From Limnothrix sp. FACHB-406 (lineage in GTDB: Bacteria; Cyanobacteriota; Cyanobacteriia; CACIAM-69d), in contig NZ_JACJSP010000002.1 in NCBI RefSeq assembly GCF_014698235.1, forward strand, positions 186,001 through 250,000: DNA of 64,000 nucleotides, read 5' to 3'. Each line of letters begins with the position of its first letter. Positions within the stretch are counted from its first letter, which is position 1. Shown in pieces: positions 17,071-28,415 of the stretch. Below the pieces are notes generated by a model that saw nothing but the letters and a program-made list of their open reading frames with translations, ran no database searches and had not been told where the DNA came from. Both the position numbers and the translations under genes were made by a program.

Positions 17071-18072
17071 TTACAGACCCACACCCACCAGCGTCTTTTG
17101 GGTCAAACGCTCATAGGCCGCCCGCATCTTCAGACCCGTCAGCACTTGGAACAGACCCGAACCATTGTTCGAGCCGGGGTAGTCGCGGTGCTTCAGCAAC
17201 AGCTCCGTCATTTCGCCGTAGTACTTCGCAGAGGTGTTGCTCAGGTGGCTCTCTACGTAGATCATCTCTTCGAGATTCTCGAACTGGCCATCTACTTCCA
17301 GCACCGAAACTTGGTTGCCGTAGTAGGTGTCAGGCCCATAGAACAGCTTCATGCCGGGGTAAGAGCAGGTCAGCTTGCGGCCGCAGGGAGTCCAGTGAAT
17401 CGTGGAGCCTTCATCAAACAGATACACCGGCTCGAATCCTTCAACACCCGTGCGTTGCATCATCCGCACCCGCAGGATCTTGCGCTCTTCGTCGTTGGCA
17501 ATCAACTGCGTCGGCAGAATTTGCAGCACCACATCGGCATGGGTCTTCTGCGGGTCAATGTAAGCTTCAAAGTCCGGACGACGGGCCTCGATCGCGGTCA
17601 GCACATCCTCATAGGTGTGACCCCGTTCAGCCATGTCGCGTTGAATCTTCCAAGCGATTTTCACCTCATCGCTGATATCGAGGTAGACGCTAAAGTCCAA
17701 CAGACTGCGAACGCGCTCGTCATAGAGCGGGTGCAAGCCCTCAATCACCACAATGTGGTTGGGGTGTACCACTTCCGGCGGATCGATCAGGCCGGTTTCG
17801 TGGTTGTAGATGGGCTTATTGATGGTTTCGCCATTCTTAAGGGCTTTGATCTGCTCATACATCAGATCAAAGTTATTGGCTCTCGGATCCAGAGCCGTCA
17901 CACCCGCTTCCTTACGTTGCTTGCGGTCTAGACTGTGGTAATCGTCCAGACAGATCACGGTCATTAACTCTGCGCCGAACAAGTCTTCTAGGCGACGCAA
18001 AAAGGTCGATTTACCGCACCCGGAATCGCCGGCCACACCAATTAAGACGACGCGATCTGGCTTGCTGGTCAT
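17071..18072 (-). CDS. prk: Phosphoribulokinase
   Basis: 333 residues. It phosphorylates ribulose 5-phosphate to ribulose 1,5-bisphosphate, the CO2 acceptor of the Calvin cycle. The P-loop is GVAGDSGCGKST near residue 13, with Cys19 in the loop and a second cysteine in VICLDDYHSLDR near residue 41. These two are the thioredoxin-regulated pair of plant-type PRK. The following HPNHIVVIEGLHPLYDERVR motif is also intact. Length and sequence are standard for cyanobacteria, so redox control and CP12 binding are expected, though no cp12 gene is here. It is read away from petH across an 825-base divergent spacer. Confidence 0.98.
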   Translation of the reverse strand: MTSKPDRVVLIGVAGDSGCGKSTFLRRLEDLFGAELMTVICLDDYHSLDRKQRKEAGVTALDPRANNFDLMYEQIKALKNGETINKPIYNHETGLIDPPEVVHPNHIVVIEGLHPLYDERVRSLLDFSVYLDISDEVKIAWKIQRDMAERGHTYEDVLTAIEARRPDFEAYIDPQKTHADVVLQILPTQLIANDEERKILRVRMMQRTGVEGFEPVYLFDEGSTIHWTPCGRKLTCSYPGMKLFYGPDTYYGNQVSVLEVDGQFENLEEMIYVESHLSNTSAKYYGEMTELLLKHRDYPGSNNGSGLFQVLTGLKMRAAYERLTQKTLVGVGL

Positions 18073-20124
<2,052 letters not shown>

Positions 20125-20200
20125 ACCTTGAGGATTCAGCTCCTACCCCGGTTTTGGGCTGGAATGGCTGAGTTGGTTTAGGGATTGCCACGAAATTGAG

Positions 20201-20229
20201 GGGGCCGTTGCGATCGCGACGGCCCCTTT
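20201..20229 (+). terminator. Terminator-like hairpin after petH
   Basis: ggggccgttgcga pairs with tcgcgacggcccc (13 bp with one wobble), centred on a HIP1 GCGATCGC word, and is followed by ttt. It lies 77 bases after the petH stop. The T-run is short, so termination efficiency is uncertain. Confidence 0.6.
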
Positions 20230-20290
20230 GTATTGAGTATTGAGTTTGATTGGCTTTGGGTTGAATGGGCGTTGAATGGCGAGTGCAAGT

Positions 20291-20345
20291 TCTACCAATT
20301 CAAGTTCTATCAATTCAAGCTCTACCAATTCAAGCTCTACCAATT
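20291..20345. repeat. 15-bp tandem repeat spanning a stop codon
   Basis: Three full units (tctaccaattcaagt, tctatcaattcaagc, tctaccaattcaagc) and a partial fourth that overlaps the end of the adjacent minus-strand gene. Read on the minus strand, each unit repeats that gene's last Trp or following codon and its TAG stop in the same frame, so several in-frame stops lie in series after the real one. Confidence 0.85.
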
Positions 20346-21386
20346 GTCGTCCCAGTCATCATCGGGGGCCGATCGATCCCAATCGTTGACCTGAGGGGCG
20401 GCGGATTGGGGGGCGGGGGGAGTCAGAACGCGATATTCCGCATCGGTGACGGAGCGCGATCGCTCGGCGGGCGGCGGCAATTCTGATTCTGGCTTTGAAG
20501 GTTCTGTGCCTTGGGCCGTTGCGGCGCGATCGGCCTTGGGTGGTGCTGCCGATCTTGCGGGTGCTTCTACTTTTGGTGCTTCTACTTTTTTGGGTGCTTC
20601 TGCTGCTGGTTCTGCTAAATCGTCCTCGTCCCGTTGATAGCGAATGGAGTAGCTGGTTCCTTCGCGGCGGGTGGCAGCGGGGCGAGCGGGCGCTTCAAGG
20701 GGCTTAGGTTCTGGTTTTGGGGGGGCGGCCTGAGGGGCTTGGGGGCGAGCCGGGGCCGGGTCGGGGTCAAAGGGGCGATCGATCCGATTGGTCGATCGGG
20801 GACGATCCTGAGGCGGCGATGGGTTCGATCGGGGCGGACTCGGCTGGGTTCGGTTGCTGTCGGGAGCCGCTTCTGACCATTCATCCCACTCCGGATCGTG
20901 ATTCCAACCTTTCTGCGGGCGATCGGGCACAGTCCAATCGGCCAATTCCTGCTCCAGTTCGGCGGCAGTTGCAGAAGGGCGCGGTTCCGCTTGCAGGGAA
21001 AACAGATGCGATCGCCAAGAGGCGTTGCCCGGTTGACCTTTCGCTTGGCCCTCGTTGGCCGATTCCCCGCTGCCCCACTCGTCCTCCAACTCATCGCCTA
21101 AGGGCTGATTAATCAAACGCTGACGGGGCGATCGAGACTGCTCGGATTCGGGGGCTGGCCGTCGATCGATCACCGGACGGCGAGGCGGCCGGCCCAATTG
21201 AACCAACAGGCCAATCAGGCCCATCGTTGCGGCCCCCGCAGCCACCGCCCCAGCCAGCCACCACCCCAACGGCAAAACCACCATCGGCCGGCCAAACACC
21301 ACCAAAGGCAGCAGGGGCAAGGGGTTTTGAGCTGCTAACAACAGCAACCCCACCACCAACAGTAGCAATCCCAACAGGCGCGCCAT
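20337..21386 (-). CDS. LapA-like two-helix membrane protein with long disordered tail
   Basis: 349 residues. Two hydrophobic segments (about 3-33 and 36-66, including AQNPLPLLPLVVFGRPMVVLPLGWWLAG) resemble the LapA/DUF1049 membrane unit. The remaining 280 residues are low-complexity, rich in Pro, Ala, Glu, Ser and Arg, and probably disordered. A short more ordered piece (SYSIRYQRDEDD) lies near residue 240, and the protein ends in an acidic Trp-containing motif, DWDRSAPDDDWDDNW. Function is unknown; the membrane unit assignment is tentative. Its stop codon lies inside a 15-bp tandem repeat. Confidence 0.65.
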   Translation of the reverse strand: MARLLGLLLLVVGLLLLAAQNPLPLLPLVVFGRPMVVLPLGWWLAGAVAAGAATMGLIGLLVQLGRPPRRPVIDRRPAPESEQSRSPRQRLINQPLGDELEDEWGSGESANEGQAKGQPGNASWRSHLFSLQAEPRPSATAAELEQELADWTVPDRPQKGWNHDPEWDEWSEAAPDSNRTQPSPPRSNPSPPQDRPRSTNRIDRPFDPDPAPARPQAPQAAPPKPEPKPLEAPARPAATRREGTSYSIRYQRDEDDLAEPAAEAPKKVEAPKVEAPARSAAPPKADRAATAQGTEPSKPESELPPPAERSRSVTDAEYRVLTPPAPQSAAPQVNDWDRSAPDDDWDDNW

Positions 21387-21576
21387 TACCCGCTCTCTCT
21401 CCTTCTCCGGACGACCTTAGCTGTTTCGTGACCTGGCCGTTCAACCAACCTAGCTTGGATTGGGGCCGATGGGAGTGCTTCCGCCGGAGGAGGGATGCGG
21501 AGCGGTCTGGCCTTGGGCTGGTAATTGGGAATACCTGAAAAATGAGAATGGCTGCAAAAAGTTCAACAAGGGGGGG

Positions 21577-22293
21577 TTAGCCCGGCAAGTCTTCAGGCGT
21601 TTCGTTGCCCCCTTGCCAGCGCCGGAGAGGCACACAGTCGATCGCCAGGCGATCGAGTGCCCTGGCCACCACAAAATCCACCAAGTCCTCAATCGATTGC
21701 GGTTGGTGATACCAAGCGGGGATGGCCGGCACGATCGCCGCGCCAGCCTCGGCCAACTGGGTCAGGTTCCGCAAATGAATCAAGCTCCAAGGGGTTTCCC
21801 GAGGGACTAACACCAGCGGTCGCCCCTCCTTTAGTTGCACATCGGCGGCCCGCTCCAGGAGATCGCTGCTTAAACCCGCTGCCAATTTGCCCACGGTGCT
21901 CATGCTGCAAGGCATCACCACCATGCCCAACGTGCGATAGGAACCGCTGGCAATGGTCGCCCCCACGTTGCCGAAACGATGGCAGATGAGCTGCCCTCCG
22001 GTGGGCACGCCGGCCTGCGATCGCCAAAAAGCTTCCTGGGTCAAGGGTTCAAGGGGCATCTGCACTTGGTTTTCTGACTGCCAAACCATGTGGGCCGCCT
22101 TGGAAGCCACCAGTTCGATCGCGTAGCCCGCTGTTAACAGCCACTTCAGGGCCCGCACCGCGTAGATCAAGCCCGAAGCTCCCGAAACTCCCAAAATCAA
22201 CGGTCGCTGATCCGCTCGATCGCGCAATTGAGATTGATCAAGATTTGGGGAGATGTTGGGGCTAAGTTCTGTGTGCTCAACGCTGCCGGTCAT
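21577..22293 (-). CDS. ubiX: Flavin prenyltransferase UbiX
   Basis: 238 residues from the ATG at 22293. UbiX attaches a dimethylallyl group to FMN, making the prenyl-FMN cofactor used by UbiD-type decarboxylases. The flavin-binding start LILGVSGASGLIYAVRAL, the VMPCSMSTVGKLAAGLSSDLLERAADVQLKE block (here split across residues about 120-150) and LVLVPRETPWSLIHLRNL are all typical. The chosen start gives a 4-base ATGA overlap with the preceding thioredoxin-fold gene, a classic translational-coupling arrangement; an upstream ATG at 22320 is less likely. No ubiD is in the window. Confidence 0.93.
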   Translation of the reverse strand: MTGSVEHTELSPNISPNLDQSQLRDRADQRPLILGVSGASGLIYAVRALKWLLTAGYAIELVASKAAHMVWQSENQVQMPLEPLTQEAFWRSQAGVPTGGQLICHRFGNVGATIASGSYRTLGMVVMPCSMSTVGKLAAGLSSDLLERAADVQLKEGRPLVLVPRETPWSLIHLRNLTQLAEAGAAIVPAIPAWYHQPQSIEDLVDFVVARALDRLAIDCVPLRRWQGGNETPEDLPG

Positions 22294-22835
22294 CGGCCGG
22301 GCCGCCATTTCACAGAACAACCGATCGCCTCCGTGAAGGCGATCGCGATCGGCTGTTCATCCAAAAAACTGGTGATCGCATCCCGCAAATAAGCCTGCGT
22401 GACAACGGATGGATCCTGGGGGCTGTCATCCACCGCGCCGATATAGCGCATCACACTGTTGGCATCCACTAAAAAAGCCTGGGGCGTTTTCTTGGCCCCG
22501 AAGCAGTCCGCCACATCCTGGGTGGGATCCCACAGGTAGGGAAAATTCAGCCCCCGCTCCCGAGCAAAGACCTTCATTGCATCAAAGCTATCTTCGGGGA
22601 ACTGATTGGCATCATTGGCATTGATCCCGATGAGCGTTACGCCCTGTGGCTCAAATTCCGCTTGCAGAGCCTTCAGCCGATCGAGATACATCCCCACGTA
22701 GGGGCAGTGATTGCACATGAAAACCACCACCGCCGCTTTGTATTGACCGAGATAGGTCGCAAAGTGGTGTACTTTGCCATCGGCCCCAGGAATTTCAAAA
22801 TCGGGGGCGTATTTTCCGATACGTTCCATAAGCAT
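22290..22835 (-). CDS. Thioredoxin-fold (AhpC/TSA-Redoxin) protein
   Basis: 181 residues; a second ATG two codons in (22829) is equally plausible. The domain begins APDFEIPGADGKVHHFATYLG and has the active-site-like MCNHCPYVG near residue 40, a CxxC-type pair as in redoxins. The motif WDPTQDVADCFGAKKTPQAFLVD follows, with the cis-Pro of thioredoxin folds in TPQAFL. No signal peptide, so cytoplasmic. It may be a thiol-disulfide reductase or peroxidase of the small redoxin family common in cyanobacteria. It is transcribed with ubiX, overlapping it by 4 bases. Confidence 0.85.
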   Translation of the reverse strand: MLMERIGKYAPDFEIPGADGKVHHFATYLGQYKAAVVVFMCNHCPYVGMYLDRLKALQAEFEPQGVTLIGINANDANQFPEDSFDAMKVFARERGLNFPYLWDPTQDVADCFGAKKTPQAFLVDANSVMRYIGAVDDSPQDPSVVTQAYLRDAITSFLDEQPIAIAFTEAIGCSVKWRPGR

Positions 22836-23731
22836 GGGGGTAAGCCAGTTGCGCCGCGCTCAGACGGCTAGTTTGCTGGGGGTCTCAGCGAGGGGGTGCC
22901 ACTTCGCCGAGAGCCGTCTATCCGGAAGCACACTTCCATTGATTCTACGAGGATTCGGCCAGATTCGTGCGCTGGAATCATTTAACCTCAAGAACCCTAA
23001 GCCGTTTGCGCCAGGATGGGAATTGATGAACTTGCGATCTTGGGTCGATCGCGGGGTGTGCAATGTTGAAGCGACCTTGAAGCAACGTGCGATCTGCTGT
23101 CGTCGTTGAGATTCCGGCTTGGCTCAGGATTGACTACGGATTTGCCCTAGATTCACCCTGCCATGCGGGCGCGATCGGTTGGTTTCTAGTTCCGAAATCA
23201 GCGGCTCAGCAAGGCTCAAGATGGGCAAGCCTTGGCAAGTCATGGATCGGCCATGCCATGCAAGCTCTCTGCAAGATCTCAATTTCGGATTGCGAGATTT
23301 CAGTAGGGGGTTGCAAGTCAGGATGGGATGGACAATTCGTCGGAATTTGTCAGGATTTGCCGGGAGATCGGGCGCTTTGTAAAATATCTGCGTGAAATTA
23401 CGTAATTAATTCGCAAGTCTTGGCATTAAATCGCACTCCGCAAGAATTGGGCCAAGGGATGAGGAAAACAGAAACCGATCGCGAATGGCTCGAAAAATTG
23501 GGGCGATCGGGGTTTGGGCAGCACCTGAGGCCATGCTTGAGACCAAAATTTGGAAAAAGCAGTGGGGAAAGGCAGCGGCAAAAGGCCATTGGGAAACCCG
23601 TTGGGAAACTGGCACAATACCGAATTGGAGTTCTGAATCCCCAGCATGGCTTGCTCCCGGTTGGTTGGCTGGTTGTCGGCTGAGCCATGGATTCATGATC
23701 CAACGCACCCTATTGCACCTTTGCCACTGCC
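22836..23731. other. Long spacer without a supported gene
   Basis: About 900 bases between a minus-strand and a plus-strand gene. Several overlapping frames are open near 23400-23700 on both strands, but none resembles a protein family. The stretch 23215-23290 repeats GGCAAG/GCATGGC-like words. Promoters for the Hsp70-like gene should lie at its right end. Nothing else could be identified. Confidence 0.5.
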
Positions 23732-25411
23732 ATGACCATTGCGATCGACTTTGGAACCAGCAACACGGTGGTGACCTATCTCAACCCCGTAACCGGCAAT
23801 CCCGAAACCCTGGATCTCAGTGGACTTTCGGTGCGACAGTCTCCCAACCCGCCGCTCATTCCCAGCCTGTTGTACGTGGCCCAGGCGGCCGAAGGTCAGG
23901 TGGTGGCTGGTCAAGCAGTGCGCGATCGGGGGCTGGATCAATTGGCCGATGGGCGCTTATTTCGGGGATTCAAGCGGGGGATCGGAACCGCCGTCCAAGG
24001 ATTTGTGCCCGAGTTAGACGGGCGATCGGTGGACTTTGAGCAGGCGGGGCAGTGGTTTTTAGATGCCATCGCCCGCGCCCTGACAGAGCAGCAGTTTTTG
24101 GGCGGTGCAGGGGCTGGGTCACAACTGATTTTGACCGTGCCGGTGGATAGTTTTGAGCAATACCGCAATTGGTTAACCCGGGCGATTGCCCAGTCGGCCT
24201 TGGGGCAAATTGAACAGGTGCGTTTGCTGGATGAGCCAACGGCGGCGGCTTTGGGCTATGGCGCAGGCGATCGGGACTTGGTGTTGGTGGTGGACTTTGG
24301 TGGCGGCACGTTGGATCTGTCCCTGGTGCGGCTCGATCGCCCCAGTGCCACCAGCGCCGGCCGGCCCTTGGGGTTTCTGTTGAAGTGGGGGAACCGCGCC
24401 ATCGAGGATTCCCAACAAACCGTGAAAACCGCCAGGGTTTTGGCCAAAGCAGGCTTAAACCTGGGCGGATCCGATTTGGATAACTGGATTGTGGACTATT
24501 GGAGTCAACAGCAATCTGCGGTGGATTTGCCAAGCAATGCCTTGGGTAATTCCTCGGGCAATCTCGCGGGTCATTCCTTCCAGAAAACGCCAATTTTGCT
24601 GCGATTGGCGGAGCGGGTCAAAATTGCCCTTTCGCATCAGGAAACAGCCCAGGAAGTCTACTTTGATGACGCGACGTTTAATAGCTTGGAACTAAGCCTT
24701 TCACGCACGGAATTGGAAACCATTTTGCGCGATCGGGGTCTGTTTCAACAACTCGATCGCGCGTTAGATCAAATTTTTCAGCAAGCCATTCGCCAGGGAC
24801 TAGAACCCCAGTCGATCGAAGCGGTGTTATTAGTAGGTGGCACTAGCCAAATTCCTGCCATTCAGTCCTGGATTCGCAACTATTTCCCTGCCGAAAAAGT
24901 CGCCACCGATCGCCCCTTTGAAGCGATCGCCCAAGGAGCCTTGAAACTGGCCAGCGGCTTAGAAGTGCGCGATTTTCTCTATCACGGCTACGGAATTCGC
25001 TATTGGAATCAACGGGAAAAACGCCACAGTTGGCATCCCATCATCCCCAAAGGTCAGCCTTATCCCACCGCCAAGCCCGTTGAATTGCTCTTGGGAGCCT
25101 CCATTGAAAATCAGCCCCAAATTGAACTAATCCTTGGAGAATTGGGCGACGAAGAACAGCGCACCGAAATCTTCTTTGATGGCGATCGATTGGTCACCAA
25201 AACCATCGGTGGCCAAGCCTCAGTGCAACCGCTAAATGATCGGGATGGCGCACGCAGTTTGGCTCAACTGGATCCGCCTGGAATGCCTGGCATTGACCGA
25301 ATTCGGGTGGCCTTTGAAGTGGATGCCGATCGCACCTTGCGAGTCACCGTTGAAGACTTGCTGAGCGATCGCACCCTGCTTAACCAATGCCCGATCGCCC
25401 AACTGAGTTAA
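23732..25411 (+). CDS. Hsp70-like actin-fold ATPase
   Basis: 559 residues. The Hsp70 nucleotide-binding fold is clear: phosphate 1 motif MTIAIDFGTSNTVV at the start, LDEPTAAALGYG near residue 168, phosphate 2 VLVVDFGGGTLDLSLV near 190, and the adenosine motif VLLVGGTSQIPAIQSWI near 365. The C-terminal region (about 420-559) is shorter than and unlike the DnaK substrate-binding domain plus lid. It ends in a beta-rich segment with VRVAFEVDADRTLRVTVEDL, which resembles only part of the SBD-beta. It is therefore a divergent Hsp70 relative, not DnaK. No DnaJ or GrpE partner is nearby. Cytoplasmic. Confidence 0.9.
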   Translation: MTIAIDFGTSNTVVTYLNPVTGNPETLDLSGLSVRQSPNPPLIPSLLYVAQAAEGQVVAGQAVRDRGLDQLADGRLFRGFKRGIGTAVQGFVPELDGRSVDFEQAGQWFLDAIARALTEQQFLGGAGAGSQLILTVPVDSFEQYRNWLTRAIAQSALGQIEQVRLLDEPTAAALGYGAGDRDLVLVVDFGGGTLDLSLVRLDRPSATSAGRPLGFLLKWGNRAIEDSQQTVKTARVLAKAGLNLGGSDLDNWIVDYWSQQQSAVDLPSNALGNSSGNLAGHSFQKTPILLRLAERVKIALSHQETAQEVYFDDATFNSLELSLSRTELETILRDRGLFQQLDRALDQIFQQAIRQGLEPQSIEAVLLVGGTSQIPAIQSWIRNYFPAEKVATDRPFEAIAQGALKLASGLEVRDFLYHGYGIRYWNQREKRHSWHPIIPKGQPYPTAKPVELLLGASIENQPQIELILGELGDEEQRTEIFFDGDRLVTKTIGGQASVQPLNDRDGARSLAQLDPPGMPGIDRIRVAFEVDADRTLRVTVEDLLSDRTLLNQCPIAQLS

Positions 25412-26471
25412 GTTCTGGTAAGTCCCGCCATCCCTGAACTTGCTGTTAATCCCTATTCATCCCTGAATCAGCGCTATGGGCTGCCCAAGGGGTGTTTCGC
25501 CAGCTTGCAGCTCCCCCAACCGACAGGCCACATTGGGGCACGATGTGCAAGGGTTGGCGAGTATTGACTCGTATTCGTTAGCATGAGCAAGATAAAACAT
25601 TCAACTTCAGTCTTGGCTGCATTGGGCTTCATTGGGTGCTATTGGGTGCAATAGAACTCCGATGTGGTCTAAGCTCCTATGCTGAATTCACCTGAGTTCG
25701 GGATAGTTTGAAACCTCGCAACTTCTAATGGGTAAGCTAGATCCCAAAAGGCCGTTAGCAAACCATTAGGTACTTGGGGTGGGCAAGGGTAACTTCAGAA
25801 GTTCCAAACCCAACCCAAGATCAACAACAATTGACGGTTTCTGCCTATCCCTTGCTCACGTTGTAACTGTTGACTGGTCTCCCAATTTTGATCGCCCTGA
25901 TCCCGATCATGCGTCCTCGATTTTGGGTTGGGGAACCGAAATTGCCATGGCTAAACCTAGGGTGTCTTTAGGACTTTCCCGGGGTCTGGTTGTGTCATTT
26001 TTTACAATCAATTTCCGACTATTGTTTCGATTGTTGTCGCCGCTTGATCCAGCCAACCTGACTTAGTTGAGGGAAATTTGACCTGAAAGTCGCTGAAGCA
26101 GGATGAAAGATTCAACAAACTCCACCTGCAACCCGACTGATATCAACCACTAGCGCTTTAGGTCTTAGGAATTTGGGGGGTTAGAAATTTTTCAGCATTG
26201 ATCACCACTAGTCCTTGGCCCATGGATCCCAATCCCAGTGCGCTCATCACCCATCGGAGCTAGTTGTCTCTTGGTGCATATCATTCCTGTCCATTGACCG
26301 CGATCGCTTTCGAAACGCGATCGATTGCCAAAAATAGTGCTATTCAGGAGTTTGAGTTAGGGGGTAACCAACAGCGCTCTGGAGTGCTGAAGCGGGGTGA
26401 ATCGCCCCCCCTAGTTGCATCACTCCAGTGCAGCAGAATCCAGTCGTGCTGAGTGAGGATCACCTGTCAGA
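25412..26471. other. 1.06-kb spacer without a supported gene
   Basis: The longest non-coding stretch in the window. Attgggcttcattgggtgctattgggtgca at 25620-25650 is a short 9-10 bp repeat. A 95-codon plus-strand frame (25779-26066) has no recognisable domain and atypical composition. Stem-forming words and AT-rich runs are scattered without a clear RNA signature. An uncharacterised small RNA or leader of the following regulator gene cannot be excluded. Confidence 0.5.
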
Positions 26472-27596
26472 ATGCGCAATTCGATCACCGCCCGCACCGA
26501 TGCCAATGTTGCGGCCAGTTACCCATCACTCTCATCCAGTCCTCTCTCCCACCCGATCGCATCGCCAGACATGGAGTCCAGCCGCAAACACTACTCACTG
26601 TTGATCGTTGACGACACTCCCGACAACGTGGATCTGTTGCGGCGCTACCTGATGCGCTTCAAGAAATTTCGCATTCAAAGTGTTGAAAACGGTCAACTGG
26701 CCCTTGAATATCTGCAAAATGTGCCACCTAAGGATCATCCTGACCTGATTTTGATGGATGTGGTGATGCCAAAGCTGAACGGGTTTGAGACCTATCGCGC
26801 TTTGCAAACCCTTTACCCTGACTGGGATGTGCCCGTGATCTTCATGACGGGCCTTTCGGACTTGTCCAGCAAGCTCGAAGGGTTGGAACTGGGCGCAGTG
26901 GACTACATCATCAAGCCCTTCCAAAAAGAAGAAGTCTTGGCCCGTATTGAGCTGCAATTGCGGCTTTTGGACTTGACCCGGCAGTTACGCGCCAAAAATG
27001 AAGAACTGGAGCGGGAGGTGGCGGAGCGGCAGCGGGTGGAAGCCACGCTGTTGACGGTGAATTTGGAACTGGAGCGCCTGGCCACCAGCGACGGCCTGAC
27101 GCAGGTGGCAAACCGCCGCTGCTTTGACACCACGATTAATCGCGAATGGCAACGCCTGGCCCAGGATCATCGTCCAATGTCGTTGGTGCTCTGTGATGTG
27201 GACTATTTCAAGCGCTTCAACGACCATTACGGTCATCAAGCGGGCGACGATTGTTTGATTCAAGTGGCCCGCACCTTGCAGGATGGCACACGCCGGGCGA
27301 CGGATTTGGTGGCTCGCTATGGGGGGGAAGAGTTCGCGATTCTGTTGCCAGACACGGACTTGACGATGGCAGTGGAGGTGATCGATCGACTGCGACGGGC
27401 GATCGAGAACTTAAAAATTCCCCACGAGCGATCGGAAGCTAGCCCCTGGGTCACGATCAGTTTGGGCTTAGCCTGTCAGTTTCCCAAAATGGGCAATACT
27501 CCCCAAAATCTGATCGCCGCCGCCGATGCGGCCCTCTATGAGGCCAAACAGCAAGGGCGCAATACCTACTGCAAGCGCTATCTCTTGGAGAGTTAG
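26472..27596 (+). CDS. Response regulator diguanylate cyclase (REC-GGDEF)
   Basis: 374 residues from the first ATG; an internal ATG at 26571 (MESSRKHYSLLIVDD) would remove a Ser/Pro-rich leader of 33 residues and is a realistic start. The receiver domain (about 42-160) has the acidic pair in IVDDTPDN, phosphoacceptor Asp96 (ILMDVVMPKLNG) and Lys148 (IIKPF). A coiled coil (about 165-200) links to a GGDEF domain (about 203-374) with GGEEF at 284-288. The inhibitory I-site RATD (275-278) is present five residues before it. It should make c-di-GMP, with product inhibition, under control of an unlinked histidine kinase. Confidence 0.95.
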   Translation: MRNSITARTDANVAASYPSLSSSPLSHPIASPDMESSRKHYSLLIVDDTPDNVDLLRRYLMRFKKFRIQSVENGQLALEYLQNVPPKDHPDLILMDVVMPKLNGFETYRALQTLYPDWDVPVIFMTGLSDLSSKLEGLELGAVDYIIKPFQKEEVLARIELQLRLLDLTRQLRAKNEELEREVAERQRVEATLLTVNLELERLATSDGLTQVANRRCFDTTINREWQRLAQDHRPMSLVLCDVDYFKRFNDHYGHQAGDDCLIQVARTLQDGTRRATDLVARYGGEEFAILLPDTDLTMAVEVIDRLRRAIENLKIPHERSEASPWVTISLGLACQFPKMGNTPQNLIAAADAALYEAKQQGRNTYCKRYLLES

Positions 27597-27667
27597 GGCC
27601 AGCTAACCAGTTGCCAAAGGCTGGGTGCTTCGATCCCTGGGCATTCATCTCCCAAAATCAACGACTT

Positions 27668-27751
27668 AAAATCAGCGGCTCAGAATTTGCTGCCCAGAAT
27701 TAACCGCCCAAAATCAGCAGCTCAGAATTCGCTGCCCAGAATTAACCGCCC
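27668..27751. repeat. 42-bp tandem duplication
   Basis: Two copies of a 42-bp block start at 27668 and 27710, differing at two positions. Each block is itself built of two related 21-bp halves (aaatcagcggctcagaattt and ctgcccagaattaaccgccc), so the array is roughly four 21-bp units. A smaller tctgttgccgg duplication follows at about 27780-27803. It lies 94 bases before rfbC. Confidence 0.85.
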
Positions 27752-27845
27752 AGAGTTAATCGCTCGCAATTTGCGATCGGTTCTGTTGCCGGTCTGTTGC
27801 CGGTCTGTGGTAGTCTCAGGCCGGTTTTGAGCGATCCCCAGCGCC

Positions 27846-28403
27846 ATGAACGTCACGCCGACCGAGATTCCCGATGTTTTGCTGATTGAGCCGAGGGTCT
27901 TTGGAGACGATCGCGGCTTTTTTTATGAGAGCTTCAACAGTCGCACCTTCGCTGAAAAAACCGGCCTTGATGTGACCTTCGTGCAGGACAACCATTCCAA
28001 GTCCGTGAAAAACGTGCTGCGCGGCCTGCACTACCAGGTGCAGCAGCCCCAAGGCAAATTGGTGCGGGCCGGAGCCGGGGCGCTGTTTGATGTGGCGGTG
28101 GATATTCGGCGCGGGTCGCCCACCTTTGGTCAATGGGTGGGCTATGAGCTGAGTGCCGAAAACAAGCGCCAACTCTGGATTCCGCCGGGATTCGCCCATG
28201 GGTTCCTCACCCTGACCGATACGGCGGAATTGCTCTATAAGGCGACGGATTTCTATTGCCCAGCGGGCGATCGCTCGATTTTGTGGAACGATCCGCAAAT
28301 CAACATTGCCTGGAACCTGGATGGCGAACCGATCCTGTCGGGCAAAGACCAGGCGGCCAAACCCTTGGCGGAAGCAGATCTGTTTGAGTACGGGCAAATC
28401 TAG
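27846..28403 (+). CDS. rfbC: dTDP-4-dehydrorhamnose 3,5-epimerase
   Basis: 185 residues, the usual length for RmlC. Third enzyme of dTDP-L-rhamnose synthesis, acting in the cytoplasm on dTDP-4-keto-6-deoxyglucose. Diagnostic motifs are VFGDDRGFFYESFN, QDNHSKSVKNVLRGLHYQ (with the catalytic His in GLHYQ), AVDIRRGSPTFGQW and PPGFAHGFLTL. Rhamnose feeds O-antigen or other surface polysaccharides. rfbD starts 12 bases downstream, so the two are co-transcribed. Confidence 0.97.
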   Translation: MNVTPTEIPDVLLIEPRVFGDDRGFFYESFNSRTFAEKTGLDVTFVQDNHSKSVKNVLRGLHYQVQQPQGKLVRAGAGALFDVAVDIRRGSPTFGQWVGYELSAENKRQLWIPPGFAHGFLTLTDTAELLYKATDFYCPAGDRSILWNDPQINIAWNLDGEPILSGKDQAAKPLAEADLFEYGQI

Positions 28404-28415
28404 GATCGCGGAACC

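Noticed and set aside
20143-20343. A 66-codon minus-strand frame beginning with repeated VELEL
   Set aside because: It is the direct translation of the 15-bp tandem repeat and runs across the petH terminator hairpin.
23398-23708. Overlapping open frames on both strands before the Hsp70-like gene
   Set aside because: Three frames are open at once with no recognisable protein in any, indicating composition rather than coding.
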